Program-made: the position numbers and the translations under genes
Notes under the pieces: generated by a model
Database searches by the model: none
What the model saw: only the letters and a program-made list of their open reading frames with translations
What the model was told of the DNA's origin: nothing
Shown here: positions 18,525 to 27,259 of the stretch, piece after piece
Numbering within the stretch: the first letter of the stretch is position 1
Layout: every line of letters starts with the position of its first letter
NCBI RefSeq assembly: GCF_022771645.1
Contig: NZ_JALFCU010000038.1
Coordinates: 1 to 49,032, forward strand
Length of the DNA: 49,032 bases
Direction of reading: 5' to 3'
Origin: Selenomonas sp.
GTDB lineage: Bacteria; Bacillota; Negativicutes; Selenomonadales; Selenomonadaceae

Positions 18525-19148
18525 TCAGCGGTTGCGGATGAGGTCCGGCCGCAGGAATGCGACTTCGCAACCGGGCTGGAGTTGCTTCAGGTCGTCGGCG
18601 GTCTTCGCCGGGATGACGGCCGAGCTGCCGCAGCGCGTGCATTCGAGATGGATGGCGTCCTCTGCGATGTCGGCTGTGAATTCGTGGCCGCCGCACGGGC
18701 AGAAGAGCTCTCCGTCCTCCGCGAGGTCGTGCAGGCGGTTGAACGCTTCAAGCAAAATCTGCTGATGCTCCATGAAATTGTACGCGTCGTGCGGATGGAG
18801 CGCGTCGTACTCAGCGGCGTTGAAGTCGAGGAACTCCGCGAGCGCCTGCCAGCGCCCGATGTAGCCGAGCTCGAAATGGTCTTTCTCGCAGTAGATTTTT
18901 TCCATGGAAAGCGAGCGGAGCGCCCGCAGCGAATACACGACGCGGTTTTTTGTGCCGCAGACGACGCAGCTCGTCTCGACGACGAGGCCTTTGCGCGGCG
19001 CGAAGCGCAGGTGCGCCTTCTCCGCGCCGCAGTGCGAGCACTTCACGACATACGATTCCCGTCCGCAGAACAGCGGCACGTCCGCAATCTCTATCTGTCC
19101 GCAGCGCTGGCAGTAAAACGCGACGCTGCAGAGCGAATCCACGAGCAC
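18525..19148 (-). CDS. Cysteine-rich zinc-ribbon protein, function unknown
   Basis: I do not recognise a named family. The 207-residue protein has at least four CxxC pairs: FYCQRCGQ near residue 10, VKCSHCGA near 36, SCVVCGTK near 60, and a C-terminal set FCPCGGH and ECTRCGS near 150-175. This is consistent with two to three structural zinc sites. The middle is helical and mentions no catalytic motif. The start is uncertain: the GTG at 19148 has AAGGAG 9 nt upstream and is preferred. The longer frame from 19277 begins inside the pyrG terminator. It lies downstream of pyrG and before mfd. Cytoplasmic; a nucleic-acid or RNA polymerase partner is possible but unsupported. Confidence 0.68.
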   Translation of the reverse strand: MLVDSLCSVAFYCQRCGQIEIADVPLFCGRESYVVKCSHCGAEKAHLRFAPRKGLVVETSCVVCGTKNRVVYSLRALRSLSMEKIYCEKDHFELGYIGRWQALAEFLDFNAAEYDALHPHDAYNFMEHQQILLEAFNRLHDLAEDGELFCPCGGHEFTADIAEDAIHLECTRCGSSAVIPAKTADDLKQLQPGCEVAFLRPDLIRNR

Positions 19149-19271
19149 GATCTCCAACTCCTTTCCGCAGGCGGCACGCTTCGTCCGCCGCCCTTGAATG
19201 CCTTTCTTCTTGTTTTCTATGTTCGGCACGGATGGACGAATTCCTGCTATGATGCAAAAAAATTCGCGCGA

Positions 19272-19312
19272 CGACAAAAAAGAGCCGCCGCAGCAAAAAG
19301 CTGCAACGGCTC
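19272..19312 (-). terminator. Intrinsic terminator after pyrG
   Basis: GAGCCGTTGCAGC pairs with GCTGCGGCGGCTC on the minus strand (two G-T pairs) around TTTTT, followed by six T. It ends the pyrG transcript 15 bp after the stop. Confidence 0.88.
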
Positions 19313-19325
19313 GTGCAAGGGAAGT

Positions 19326-20930
19326 TTATTTCATGTTGAGCGCCGCGCTGACGAACTCGCGGAACAGCGGATGCGGGTTGTTCGGGCGGGATTTCAGCTC
19401 GGGGTGCGCCTGCGTGCCGACGAACCACGGATGGTCTTTCACCTCGATCATCTCGACGAGGCTATCGTCCGGCAGCGTGCCGGCGATGACGAGGCCTTTC
19501 GCCTCGAGTGCGGCGCGGTACTCGTTGTTGACTTCGTAACGGTGGCGATGGCGCTCGCTGATCTCGTTCGTGCCATACGCCTCTTCGGCGTGCGTGCCCT
19601 TCGTGAGGACGCATGGATACGCGCCGAGGCGCATCGTGCCGCCTTTGTTCTCGATGCCCTGCTGCGACTCCATGAGGTCGATGACGGGATGATCCGTCTC
19701 AGGGTTGAACTCCGTGCTGTGCGCGTCCGTCATGCCGCAGACGTGGCGGGCGAATTCGATGACGGCGCACTGCATGCCGAGGCAGAGGCCGAGGAACGGG
19801 AGCTTGTGCTCACGCGCATACTGGATGGCTTTGATCTTGCCCTCGATGCCGCGGTCGCCGAAGCCGCCCGGCACGAGCACGCCCTTGCAGCCGACGAAGA
19901 CTTCGTCGAGGTCGACTTCAGGGTCTTCGATGTTCTCGGCGTTGACCCAATGGATCTTGACCTGCGCATCGTTCGCGATGCCGCCGTGGTGCAGCGCCTC
20001 CGTGACGGAGATGTACGCGTCCGGCAGCTCGACGTACTTGCCGACGACGGCGATCTTGACTTTCTTCTGCGGGTGGTTGATCTTGTAGACCATCTTCTCC
20101 CACTCGCTCATGTCGGCCGGGCTGTAGTCCATGTTCAGCTTTTCGAGCGCGATCTTGTCGAGGCCCTCTTTCTGCATCATGAGCGGCACTTCGTAGATGG
20201 TCGACGCCGTGCGGTTCTCGATGACGGCCTCGGGCGCGACGTCGCAGAACATGGCGATTTTTTCCTTCATGTCCTTCGAAATCGGCTTTTCCGTGCGGCA
20301 GACGAGGATGTCCGGCTGGATGCCGATGGCGCGGAGCTCTTTGACGCTGTGCTGCGTCGGCTTCGTCTTCAGCTCGCCGGCCGCCGAGATGTACGGCAGC
20401 AACGTGACGTGGATGTAGAGCGTGTCGTTCTTGCCGACTTCTTTCTTCACCTGGCGGATGGCTTCGAGGAACGGCTGGCTCTCGATGTCACCGACCGTGC
20501 CGCCGATCTCCGTGATGACGACGTCCGCGCCGTCGAGCTTCGCGACGTCATAGACGCGCTGCTTGATTTCGTTCGTGATGTGCGGGATGACCTGCACGGT
20601 CGAGCCGAGATATTCGCCGCGGCGCTCTTTCGACAGCACGGACCAGTAGACTTTGCCCGTCGTGATGTTCGAGTTCTTCGAAAGGCTGATGTCGATGAAG
20701 CGCTCGTAGTGGCCGAGGTCGAGGTCCGTCTCCGCACCGTCGTCCGTCACGAAGACTTCGCCGTGCTGGTACGGGCTCATCGTGCCCGGGTCGATGTTGA
20801 TGTACGGGTCAAATTTCTGGATCGTGACCTTGATGCCGCGGCTCTTGAGCAAGCGGCCGAGCGAGGCCGCCGTGATGCCCTTGCCGAGGGAAGAAACAAC
20901 ACCGCCGGTAACGAAAATATACTTTGCCAT
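19326..20930 (-). CDS. pyrG: CTP synthase
   Basis: PyrG aminates UTP to CTP with ATP and glutamine. The N-terminal amidoligase domain begins with TGGVVSSLGKGITAASLG and carries the GGTVGDIES region; the C-terminal class I glutamine amidotransferase has the nucleophile in FLGLCLGMQ (about residue 380) and the HPEL histidine-glutamate pair near the end. At 534 residues it is full length. The ATG at 20930 has AGGAGG 6 nt upstream. It follows rpoE (delta), a conserved Firmicutes pair, but has its own promoter. Confidence 0.98.
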   Translation of the reverse strand: MAKYIFVTGGVVSSLGKGITAASLGRLLKSRGIKVTIQKFDPYINIDPGTMSPYQHGEVFVTDDGAETDLDLGHYERFIDISLSKNSNITTGKVYWSVLSKERRGEYLGSTVQVIPHITNEIKQRVYDVAKLDGADVVITEIGGTVGDIESQPFLEAIRQVKKEVGKNDTLYIHVTLLPYISAAGELKTKPTQHSVKELRAIGIQPDILVCRTEKPISKDMKEKIAMFCDVAPEAVIENRTASTIYEVPLMMQKEGLDKIALEKLNMDYSPADMSEWEKMVYKINHPQKKVKIAVVGKYVELPDAYISVTEALHHGGIANDAQVKIHWVNAENIEDPEVDLDEVFVGCKGVLVPGGFGDRGIEGKIKAIQYAREHKLPFLGLCLGMQCAVIEFARHVCGMTDAHSTEFNPETDHPVIDLMESQQGIENKGGTMRLGAYPCVLTKGTHAEEAYGTNEISERHRHRYEVNNEYRAALEAKGLVIAGTLPDDSLVEMIEVKDHPWFVGTQAHPELKSRPNNPHPLFREFVSAALNMK

Positions 20931-20968
20931 GGTCTGCCTCCTATGCGCACGTTCATAACATGAAGCTT

Positions 20969-20997
20969 ATTCTACCGCGCTTCGCGGGGTACGTCAA
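20969..20997 (-). promoter_or_regulatory. Promoter of pyrG
   Basis: TTGACG (20992-20997) and TAGAAT (20969-20974) on the minus strand are exactly 17 nt apart. The spacer contains a short CCGCG/CGCGG inverted repeat. The initial transcribed bases are not obviously the G-rich start used for pyrG attenuation in Bacillus. Confidence 0.75.
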
Positions 20998-21010
20998 TCA
21001 CGCTGCAAAA

Positions 21011-21367
21011 TTATTCCTGGATGCTTTCGAACAGCTTTTCCTTGCGCCGGCTGGCCTTCGCCGACGTGCGCGACGACGAGCCCGACGACGAAGACGACGA
21101 GCTGCGCGTATGGCGCTTCACCTCGGGCGGATTCCACTCCGTCAGCCCCCACTGGCCGTCGCCTTCATAATGGAAGCGGCTGTCCATGTTGATGAGCGTG
21201 TAGACCTCGGAGATGGCCGCCGACAGCGACTGCACGGGCTTGTGCTTCTTCTCGATGACGTCGAGCACGAGGTCTTTGTAATACATCGTCGCGCCCTTCT
21301 GCTGGAGCACGTAGTAGGCGATGTCGACTTCCGTTTTTTTCGTAAAATCCTGAACTTCTTCCGGCAT
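21011..21367 (-). CDS. rpoE: DNA-directed RNA polymerase delta subunit
   Basis: Residues 1-75 form the HARE-HTH domain of the RNA polymerase delta subunit (DIAYYVLQQKGATMYYKDLV, then a WGLTEW end). Delta raises promoter selectivity and polymerase recycling in Firmicutes. The C-terminal 40 residues differ from the Bacillus acidic tail: a run of about ten serines is followed by basic residues (SRTSAKASRRKEK). The ATG at 21367 has GAGGAGG 8 nt upstream and is preferred to a frame from 21436 that overlaps argS. The 118-residue length is shorter than Bacillus RpoE (about 173). Gene order argS-rpoE-pyrG supports the call. Confidence 0.88.
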   Translation of the reverse strand: MPEEVQDFTKKTEVDIAYYVLQQKGATMYYKDLVLDVIEKKHKPVQSLSAAISEVYTLINMDSRFHYEGDGQWGLTEWNPPEVKRHTRSSSSSSSGSSSRTSAKASRRKEKLFESIQE

Positions 21368-21392
21368 GGAAAAATCCTCCTCAATCGTGTGG

Positions 21393-23048
21393 TTACATAT
21401 GATCCGGCGCGGAAACGCCGAGGATGCCGAGCGCATGGCGGATGACGTGCGCCGTGACCGTCACAAGCGCGAGGCGCGCCTCCGCGAGCGGCTGCTCGAC
21501 GCCCATGATGCGGCATTTGTTGTAGAAACTATGGAAGAGCGATGCAAGGTCGTACGCATAGCGCGCGATGCGCTGCGGCGCATAGTCCGCGGCCGCGCGC
21601 TCGATTTCCTCCGGGTACTCCTCGATCTTCTTGATGAGATCGACTTCCGACGCATCGGTCAAAAGCTCGAGCTGCGGATGCTCGCCGAGCTTCCGCCCCG
21701 TCTCCTCCGCCTGGCGGAAGATGCTCATGATACGCGCGTGCGCGTACTGGATGTAGTAGACCGGGTTGTCGTTCGAGCGCTTCTTCGCGAGGTCGATGTC
21801 GAAATCGAGCTGGCTGTCGAGCGAACGCATGAGGAAGAAATAACGCGCGGCGTCCGTGCCGACTTCCTCCATGAGCTCGTTCAGCGTGACGCTCTGCCCC
21901 GTGCGCTTGCTCATCTTCACGACTTCGCCATCGCGGTAGAGCGCGACCATCTGCAACAGCAGCACCGTCAGCTGCTCCGGGTCATGGCCGAGCGCCTTCA
22001 TCGCGGCCTTGACGCGCGCGACGTAGCCGTGGTGATCCGCGCCCCAGATATTGATGAGGCGCGTGAAGCCGCGCTCATACTTGTTGTGATGATAGGCGAT
22101 GTCAGCGGCAAGATACGTCGGCACGCCGTTGTCGCGGATGACGACGCGGTCCTTGTCATCGCCGTAGTCCGTCGATTTCAACCAGAGCGCGCCATCCTTC
22201 TCATAAATCGTGCCGTTGTCCTGAAGCTGCTTCACCGCCGCCTTCACGGCGTCCGGATGCAACGTGCGCTCGCTGAACCAATTGTCGAACGTCACATGGA
22301 ACGATGCAAGGTCTTCCTTGAGGATCGCGAGCTTTTCCTGATAGGCAAGGTCTTTGAAGATGTCAAGGCGTTCCGCTTCGTCCATCGCGAGATATTTGTC
22401 GCCGTCTTTTTTGATAATGCGTTTCGCCGTCGCGACGATGTCCTCGCCATGATAGCCGTTCTCCGGGAACGTGACCTCTTTGCCGAGCAGTTCCAGATAG
22501 CGCGCGTTGACCGACTCCGCGAGGATGTCCATCTGATGGCCGGCGTCGTTGATGTAGTATTCCGCTTCCGTGTCGTAGCCCGCCGCGCGCAAGAGGTTCA
22601 CGAGCGCCGAGCCCGCCGCCGCGCCGCGGCCGTGGCCGACGTGCAAAGGCCCTGTCGGATTCGCGCTGACGTACTCGACCTGGATGCGCTCGCCGTCCTT
22701 GTGCGGGCACTGGCCGTAGTTTTCGCCTGCCGTGAGAATCTTCGCGAACGAATCATACAGCACGTTCGAGCGCAGATAAAAATTCAAAAAGCCCGGGCCT
22801 GCAATCTGCGTGTGGTCGAGCCAGTCGCCCGCGAGGCGCTTCTGGAGCTCCTCCGCAATCTGGCGCGGCGCCTTGTGGAACACGCGCGCCGACTTCATCG
22901 CGAAGTTCGTCGAGAAATCGCCGAACTCCTTCTTCGGCGGCACTTCGAGCTCAACGTCCGCGAGCGCGCCCTCCGGGAACACGCCATCCGCAATCGCGGC
23001 GCTTGCCGCGTCATGGATGGCTTTCGTCAATGTCTCCTTGATATCCAA
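21393..23048 (-). CDS. argS: Arginyl-tRNA synthetase
   Basis: ArgS charges tRNA-Arg. The class I signatures are PLHVGHGRG (HIGH box, about residue 121) and VVKMSKRTGQS (KMSKS box). The N-terminal Add-1 domain and the C-terminal DALR anticodon-binding domain (ending ALGILGVSAPDHM) are both present. The start is TTG at 23048, with AGGAGG 7 nt upstream, giving the usual MDIKETL beginning and 551 residues. The 15 bases before it in frame contain the ribosome site itself. It follows the DUF1934 gene by 69 bp and precedes rpoE by 25 bp. Confidence 0.97.
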   Translation of the reverse strand: MDIKETLTKAIHDAASAAIADGVFPEGALADVELEVPPKKEFGDFSTNFAMKSARVFHKAPRQIAEELQKRLAGDWLDHTQIAGPGFLNFYLRSNVLYDSFAKILTAGENYGQCPHKDGERIQVEYVSANPTGPLHVGHGRGAAAGSALVNLLRAAGYDTEAEYYINDAGHQMDILAESVNARYLELLGKEVTFPENGYHGEDIVATAKRIIKKDGDKYLAMDEAERLDIFKDLAYQEKLAILKEDLASFHVTFDNWFSERTLHPDAVKAAVKQLQDNGTIYEKDGALWLKSTDYGDDKDRVVIRDNGVPTYLAADIAYHHNKYERGFTRLINIWGADHHGYVARVKAAMKALGHDPEQLTVLLLQMVALYRDGEVVKMSKRTGQSVTLNELMEEVGTDAARYFFLMRSLDSQLDFDIDLAKKRSNDNPVYYIQYAHARIMSIFRQAEETGRKLGEHPQLELLTDASEVDLIKKIEEYPEEIERAAADYAPQRIARYAYDLASLFHSFYNKCRIMGVEQPLAEARLALVTVTAHVIRHALGILGVSAPDHM

Positions 23049-23117
23049 AAAAATCCTCCTCAAATACGATGTCGTCCAACAGGCAAGCCGCTGCCCGCCT
23101 GGCCGTTTGCAAAAACG

Positions 23118-23549
23118 TCACGCGTTCGTGATGTCGATGCGCAGTTCGTTGCTGCTCTGGAAGCGCCCTTCCACGAAGAGATCGTACACGAGCTCGATGC
23201 GCCCCGTGCCATCGGCGCGGCAAGCAGAAAAGAGCTCCTTCGTACGCACGGCGAGATGCATCGCGCCATACGGCGTGCGATAGAGGCTCGCGCGCTCCTC
23301 CTGCGGCACGAACTCGAGCCGCTGCTCGAGCGGCTGCCGTCGGAGGAGGAGCAGCCCGTCCGGCGACAATTTCAGCATCGTCGGCACGGCGTGCCCTTCG
23401 AGCAGTGCATGATCTTCATAGCGGAAAAAATGTTTCCCGCCCTTTTCATCATGCCGCCCGACCGCCGTCATGCGGCTCTCATGCAAAGCACCGACGTCAT
23501 CGCGCTGCCGCCCGTGCACACAGATCCGCACGCGCCCCTCGTCCGCCAT
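23118..23549 (-). CDS. DUF1934 (YwiB-like) beta-barrel protein
   Basis: A 143-residue protein of the DUF1934 family, a small calycin-like beta barrel of unknown function that lies directly upstream of argS in many Firmicutes. Seen here are the alternating beta-strand pattern, the FFRYED segment, and the C-terminal GRIELVYDLFVEG strand pair that typifies the family. The ATG at 23549 has GGAGG 8 nt upstream; a frame from 23636 would begin inside the promoter region. It leads the argS-rpoE group from its own promoter. Confidence 0.85.
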   Translation of the reverse strand: MADEGRVRICVHGRQRDDVGALHESRMTAVGRHDEKGGKHFFRYEDHALLEGHAVPTMLKLSPDGLLLLRRQPLEQRLEFVPQEERASLYRTPYGAMHLAVRTKELFSACRADGTGRIELVYDLFVEGRFQSSNELRIDITNA

Positions 23550-23583
23550 TCCAAGGCCCTCCATTTCAAACATACTATGAAAT

Positions 23584-23612
23584 ATTCTACAACACAAAAA
23601 ACACTCTGTCAC
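23584..23612 (-). promoter_or_regulatory. Promoter of the DUF1934-argS-rpoE operon
   Basis: GTGACA (23607-23612) and TAGAAT (23584-23589) on the minus strand are 17 nt apart, directly after the chemoreceptor terminator. Confidence 0.75.
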
Positions 23613-23658
23613 GAAAAAAATTCGCGTGGAAGACAAAACCTGCCTTCCACGCGAATTT
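23611..23658 (-). terminator. Intrinsic terminator after the chemoreceptor gene
   Basis: A perfect 15-bp stem (23618-23632 with 23644-23658) is followed on the minus strand by seven T in total. It ends the methyl-accepting protein gene 20 bp after its stop. Confidence 0.9.
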
Positions 23659-23678
23659 CCCTTGCTTGCGTGTTCTTA

Positions 23679-25694
23679 TTACAGCTTGAACTTCTGCACG
23701 TTCGCCTCGAGCTCCTGCGCGAGCTCGGCGAGGACTCTTGTCGAGGCGGCGATTTCTTGGCTCGATGCCGACTGTTCTTCTGTCGTCGCGGAGACGCTCT
23801 GCGTGCGCGAGGCGTTTTCGTGGCTGATCTTTGCGATGCTTTCCATTTCCGTCGCCATGGATTTCGCGGCTTCGGAGACGGCGGTGATGTTCGACGAGAC
23901 GTCGCGGATGCCGCCGGCGAGCGCTTCGATGGAGACCTGGATGGATTCGAAGATCGTGTCGGCTTCCTGCACGGACTGGCGCGAGCCTTCGACGCTCTTC
24001 GTGCTCTGCTCGCTCGCCTCGACAGCTTCCTTCATGTCTTCCTGGATGTTCGCGACGAGCTGCGCGATCTTCTGCGACGAGTTGCCGGATTCCTCGGCGA
24101 GCTTGCGGACTTCGTCGGCGACGACGGCGAAGCCGCGGCCGGCCTCGCCGGCGCGCGCCGCCTCGATGGCGGCATTGAGCGCGAGGAGGTTCGTCTGCTC
24201 GGCGATGCCCGTGATGACGTCGACAATCTTGCTGATCTCGTCCGACTGCTCGGCGAGCTTGCCGATGGAGCGCTGCACCGTGCCCGTGCCGACGTTGATG
24301 TCGTCCATGGCCTTGACGATGTCTTGCACGGCGTTCTTGCCGCGCCCGACTTCGGCGACCGTCATTTCCGTGACGGCAGCGATGGCGTCGGCATTCGTCG
24401 AGACGGATTCGGACTGGCTGGAGATGTCCTGCACGGCGGTGTTCGCCGTGGCGATGGATTCCGACTGGTGGTTGATGCCTTCGGCGATGTCGACGACCTG
24501 GTTCGCCGTCTGCGTCGCAGCCTCGGCCGTCTGGTGCGCCGCCGCCGTGAGCTCTTCGGACGACGCGGAGACGCGCTCGGCATGCTTCGCGATTTCCTTC
24601 AGCAAGCCGCGCACCGTCTCGCGCATCTGCGCGAAACCGTTCGCGAGCGCGCCAAGCTCGTCGCCTGACGTGCAGCAGACGGGGCGATCCGTGAGGTCGC
24701 CTTCGTTGAGGATGTCGCATTCCGCTTTGAGGGTTTCCACGGGCTGGCTCATCTTCGTCGCGGACACCCAGATGATGATGGCGATGACGAGCAGCATGAC
24801 GATGCCGACGCCGACGAGGATTTTCGCGAGCGTATAGGCATCGGCACGCACTTCCGCGAGCGGCGCGACCGCGACGGCAATCCACGTGCGGTTGCCGAGC
24901 TCGATGGGCGTGAGGACGGCCTGCGACGCGACGCCATGTGACGTCGTGTACTCCGTGGCCACCTGCTCATGCGTGCTCGCGGCCTGCTTGAAACCCTCGA
25001 CGAGCTTCGGATCGAGCGTCTTGCCGTTCGTCTCCGTCTGCGTGAGATCCATCTTGCCGACGTCTTCCGGCTGCTGCGCATAGGCGATCGTGATGCCGTC
25101 CTGGTCGGCGATGTAAACGCGGCCCGTCTCCATGTACTGGATGCCGCCGACGAGGTCGCTGATGCTGTCAAGCTCGATCGTGCCGTAGACGATGCCCGCG
25201 AGGTTCTGGCTGCGGTCGAACACCGGATACGCGATGATCGTGATGAGCTTGCCGCTCGTGCCCGAGACGGACGGCCCCGTCATATACGGCTGCTTCGTCT
25301 CGCGGACTTTCTTGATGTAGTCACGCGTCGAGCGGTCCATGTCCTTGCCCTTGTCGCTCACGGCTTGGCCGTCCACGGTCGCGTAAGCGAGCATGGCAAA
25401 GTCTTTCGACGCTTTCGCCTTGTATTTCGCGAGCTCGCCGACGATCTGCTCTTTCGACGCGCCGAGGAGTGCGCTGTCCATCGAGAGGCTTTCGACTTCC
25501 ATCGTATGCTTCTGGAAAATCTTCTCGATGTCATTCGCCGTCGACCGCCCGACGTTCGCCGAGATCGTGTCGGCGTCGCGGATGAGCTCCGTGCTCGACA
25601 TATAGTAGCTGATGGCGAAAAACACGAGGAAGCTGCCGAGGAAGAGTGGCAGAAACGTCGCAAGGAATTTTGTCCGCAGGCTGTTGAGCTTCAT
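23679..25694 (-). CDS. Methyl-accepting chemotaxis protein with extracellular Cache domain
   Basis: A 671-residue chemoreceptor. Residues 8-30 are the first membrane helix, about 35-280 an extracellular double-Cache sensor (TGRVYIADQDGITIAYAQ, VVFDR-type core), about 285-305 the second membrane helix, followed by a HAMP domain and the long cytoplasmic signalling coiled coil with the hairpin tip EQTNLLALNAAIEAARAGE and GRGFAVVADEVRKLAEESG. It signals ligand binding to CheA through CheW. There is no C-terminal CheR-binding pentapeptide; the end is LEANVQKFKL. The ATG at 25694 has GGAGG upstream. Ligand unknown. It lies next to cheX and a CheY-CheX gene, but a terminator separates them. Confidence 0.95.
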   Translation of the reverse strand: MKLNSLRTKFLATFLPLFLGSFLVFFAISYYMSSTELIRDADTISANVGRSTANDIEKIFQKHTMEVESLSMDSALLGASKEQIVGELAKYKAKASKDFAMLAYATVDGQAVSDKGKDMDRSTRDYIKKVRETKQPYMTGPSVSGTSGKLITIIAYPVFDRSQNLAGIVYGTIELDSISDLVGGIQYMETGRVYIADQDGITIAYAQQPEDVGKMDLTQTETNGKTLDPKLVEGFKQAASTHEQVATEYTTSHGVASQAVLTPIELGNRTWIAVAVAPLAEVRADAYTLAKILVGVGIVMLLVIAIIIWVSATKMSQPVETLKAECDILNEGDLTDRPVCCTSGDELGALANGFAQMRETVRGLLKEIAKHAERVSASSEELTAAAHQTAEAATQTANQVVDIAEGINHQSESIATANTAVQDISSQSESVSTNADAIAAVTEMTVAEVGRGKNAVQDIVKAMDDINVGTGTVQRSIGKLAEQSDEISKIVDVITGIAEQTNLLALNAAIEAARAGEAGRGFAVVADEVRKLAEESGNSSQKIAQLVANIQEDMKEAVEASEQSTKSVEGSRQSVQEADTIFESIQVSIEALAGGIRDVSSNITAVSEAAKSMATEMESIAKISHENASRTQSVSATTEEQSASSQEIAASTRVLAELAQELEANVQKFKL

Positions 25695-25720
25695 CTGATG
25701 TCCCTCCAGAAAACTCTAGA

Positions 25721-25755
25721 AAATGCGAGGCTCCCCCAAACCTCGCATTTTTCCT
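25721..25755 (-). terminator. Terminator after cheX
   Basis: AAATGCGAGG pairs with CCTCGCATTT (25721-25730 with 25741-25750) around a ten-base loop and is flanked by T runs on both strands. It ends the CheY-CheX/cheX transcript before the chemoreceptor gene. Confidence 0.8.
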
Positions 25756-25787
25756 TTTCATGAAAATTTTCCCGACCCACACATCTG

Positions 25788-26252
25788 TCACTGCTGCTCG
25801 ACGGCGATGTCGACCTCGAGCAAGTGGCCGGCCACGTCCATGGCGACCGTCAGGTACGGGCCGTCGCTGATCTTCATGTGGAAGCCCGAGCCGATGGAGA
25901 GGCTCGGCGTCGAGATGTCAACCTCGAGCGAGAGCGCCGTGAGGTTCGTCGCCGCCGTCGCCGTCAGCATGTTGCTCATTTCCGAAATGGCGCTCTGCGC
26001 CATCGCGTCAAACTCCGCAACCGGCATGCCCATCATCATCGTCGACGCGATGAACTTCGCCGTGTCTTCGCTCATATTATAGACGACGTTGCCGCGCAAC
26101 TGCTTCGTGAAACCGACGATGACGGAGACGCCGAGCCCTTCGACATTCTTCTGTCGCACGTTGAGCGACGAACGCGTCGGAGGCTGGAATCCCATCTGCG
26201 GCAACACGGATTCGACCGCGCTCACAAACGGATTCACTAATTTTGCATCCAT
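25788..26252 (-). CDS. cheX: CheX-type chemotaxis phosphatase
   Basis: CheX removes phosphate from CheY-P and resets the flagellar signal. The 154-residue protein has the CheC/CheX/FliY fold with the active-site E-x-x-N pair at E91 and N94 (SEMSNMLTA). It begins with the usual MDAKLVNPFVSAVESVL helix and ends in the PYLTVAMDVAGHLLEV strand. It starts 6 bp after the stop of the CheY-CheX fusion gene, so the two are translated from one message. No flagellar structural gene, CheA or CheW is in the window. Confidence 0.9.
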   Translation of the reverse strand: MDAKLVNPFVSAVESVLPQMGFQPPTRSSLNVRQKNVEGLGVSVIVGFTKQLRGNVVYNMSEDTAKFIASTMMMGMPVAEFDAMAQSAISEMSNMLTATAATNLTALSLEVDISTPSLSIGSGFHMKISDGPYLTVAMDVAGHLLEVDIAVEQQ

Positions 26253-26258
26253 ATATCG

Positions 26259-27122
26259 TCAATCTCCCTCTGCAAAACCAATGTTGACAAAGATACTGCC
26301 CGCATGCGTCTTCGCCTCGACGCGGAACGTCGTGAGCTTCGGGCTCGCGATGCGGATGTTCGAGCCGCTGATCGTGCCGGGCGGCGTGATGCGCATCTCC
26401 TTGTCCTTGAAAATATTGTTGATGTTCGAGACGCCGCGGCCGATGATGATGTTCGCGGCCTCTTCGACGCTGTCGATGGCCTCGTCCTCCGAGACGTTGT
26501 CGATGTTGTCCTCGCCGAGCATGATGGCGGCGAACTTCTTCGTCGTCTCCGCGTTCAGGTAAAAGATCGCGCGTCCCTGCGGATAGCCCGTGAGGCCGAT
26601 GATGACGGCGACGCCGCTGACATCGAGGAACTTGCGGTTGTCGAGCTCGAGCGACACTTCGCTGTTGAGGCCTGCGATGCGGAAAATGCCCTGCGAAAGC
26701 GCTTTCACGAACTGTTTCGCATACGACTCCCGCAGCACGGCCACCTTGCCGACCTCCGTCTGGCAGAGCGCCATGAGCGTATCGATGAGCTCGTTCGTCG
26801 TGACGGGCTTCTGCAGGAACGCGCTGATGCCGATCTCGCGGCCGCGCGCCATGAGCGCCGCGTCCTTCATCGCGGAAATCATGACGATTTTCGCCTCGGG
26901 GTCAATCTCATAGATGCGGCGGCTGCACTCGAGGCCGTCCGCATCCGGGAGGTTCATGTCCATCGTCACGAGCGACGGATGATGCTCGCTGTAGAGCTCG
27001 ACGGCTTCTGCTGCATTCTTCGCCTGCGCCACGACTTCGAAATTCGTGCGATTCAGTTCATTGGCCAGCATGACGCGGCTCACGCGCGAGTCGTCGACAA
27101 TCATGATCTTGACCTTTTCCAT
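26259..27122 (-). CDS. Response regulator fused to a CheX-like phosphatase domain
   Basis: Residues 1-120 form a CheY-like receiver: acidic pair at VDDSR, phospho-acceptor aspartate at about 55 in MDMNLPD, the conserved Ser in VMISAM and Lys at about 105 in LQKPV. Residues 135-287 match the neighbouring CheX in layout, including the phosphatase motif E-x-x-N at about 221-224 (VEEAANIII) and a closing strand (SIFVNIGFAEGD). The protein therefore holds both a phosphorylatable receiver and a likely CheY-P phosphatase. The ATG at 27122 is preferred; a GTG nine bases upstream overlaps the ribosome site. It is co-transcribed with cheX. Whether the CheX part acts on its own receiver, on a separate CheY or only senses is not known. 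Confidence 0.9.
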   Translation of the reverse strand: MEKVKIMIVDDSRVSRVMLANELNRTNFEVVAQAKNAAEAVELYSEHHPSLVTMDMNLPDADGLECSRRIYEIDPEAKIVMISAMKDAALMARGREIGISAFLQKPVTTNELIDTLMALCQTEVGKVAVLRESYAKQFVKALSQGIFRIAGLNSEVSLELDNRKFLDVSGVAVIIGLTGYPQGRAIFYLNAETTKKFAAIMLGEDNIDNVSEDEAIDSVEEAANIIIGRGVSNINNIFKDKEMRITPPGTISGSNIRIASPKLTTFRVEAKTHAGSIFVNIGFAEGD

Positions 27123-27259
27123 AATGCTCACCTGCTTTTATTTTCAAAACATGGGGAAAGCGTTCGCTTTCGTCGTTCACGATAGCTTTTACAACTCTTT
27201 ATTCGATAGAGCCTCCCAAAATCCCTGCCACGTCCGCAAGATTCTTTTCTTTTTCAGAA

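Noticed and set aside
21366..24668. A 1100-codon plus-strand open frame
   Set aside because: Antisense shadow of argS, DUF1934 and the chemoreceptor; no ribosome site or homology pattern.
23587..24885. A 432-codon minus-strand frame inside the chemoreceptor
   Set aside because: Out-of-frame shadow rich in arginine and histidine; the in-frame chemoreceptor explains the region.
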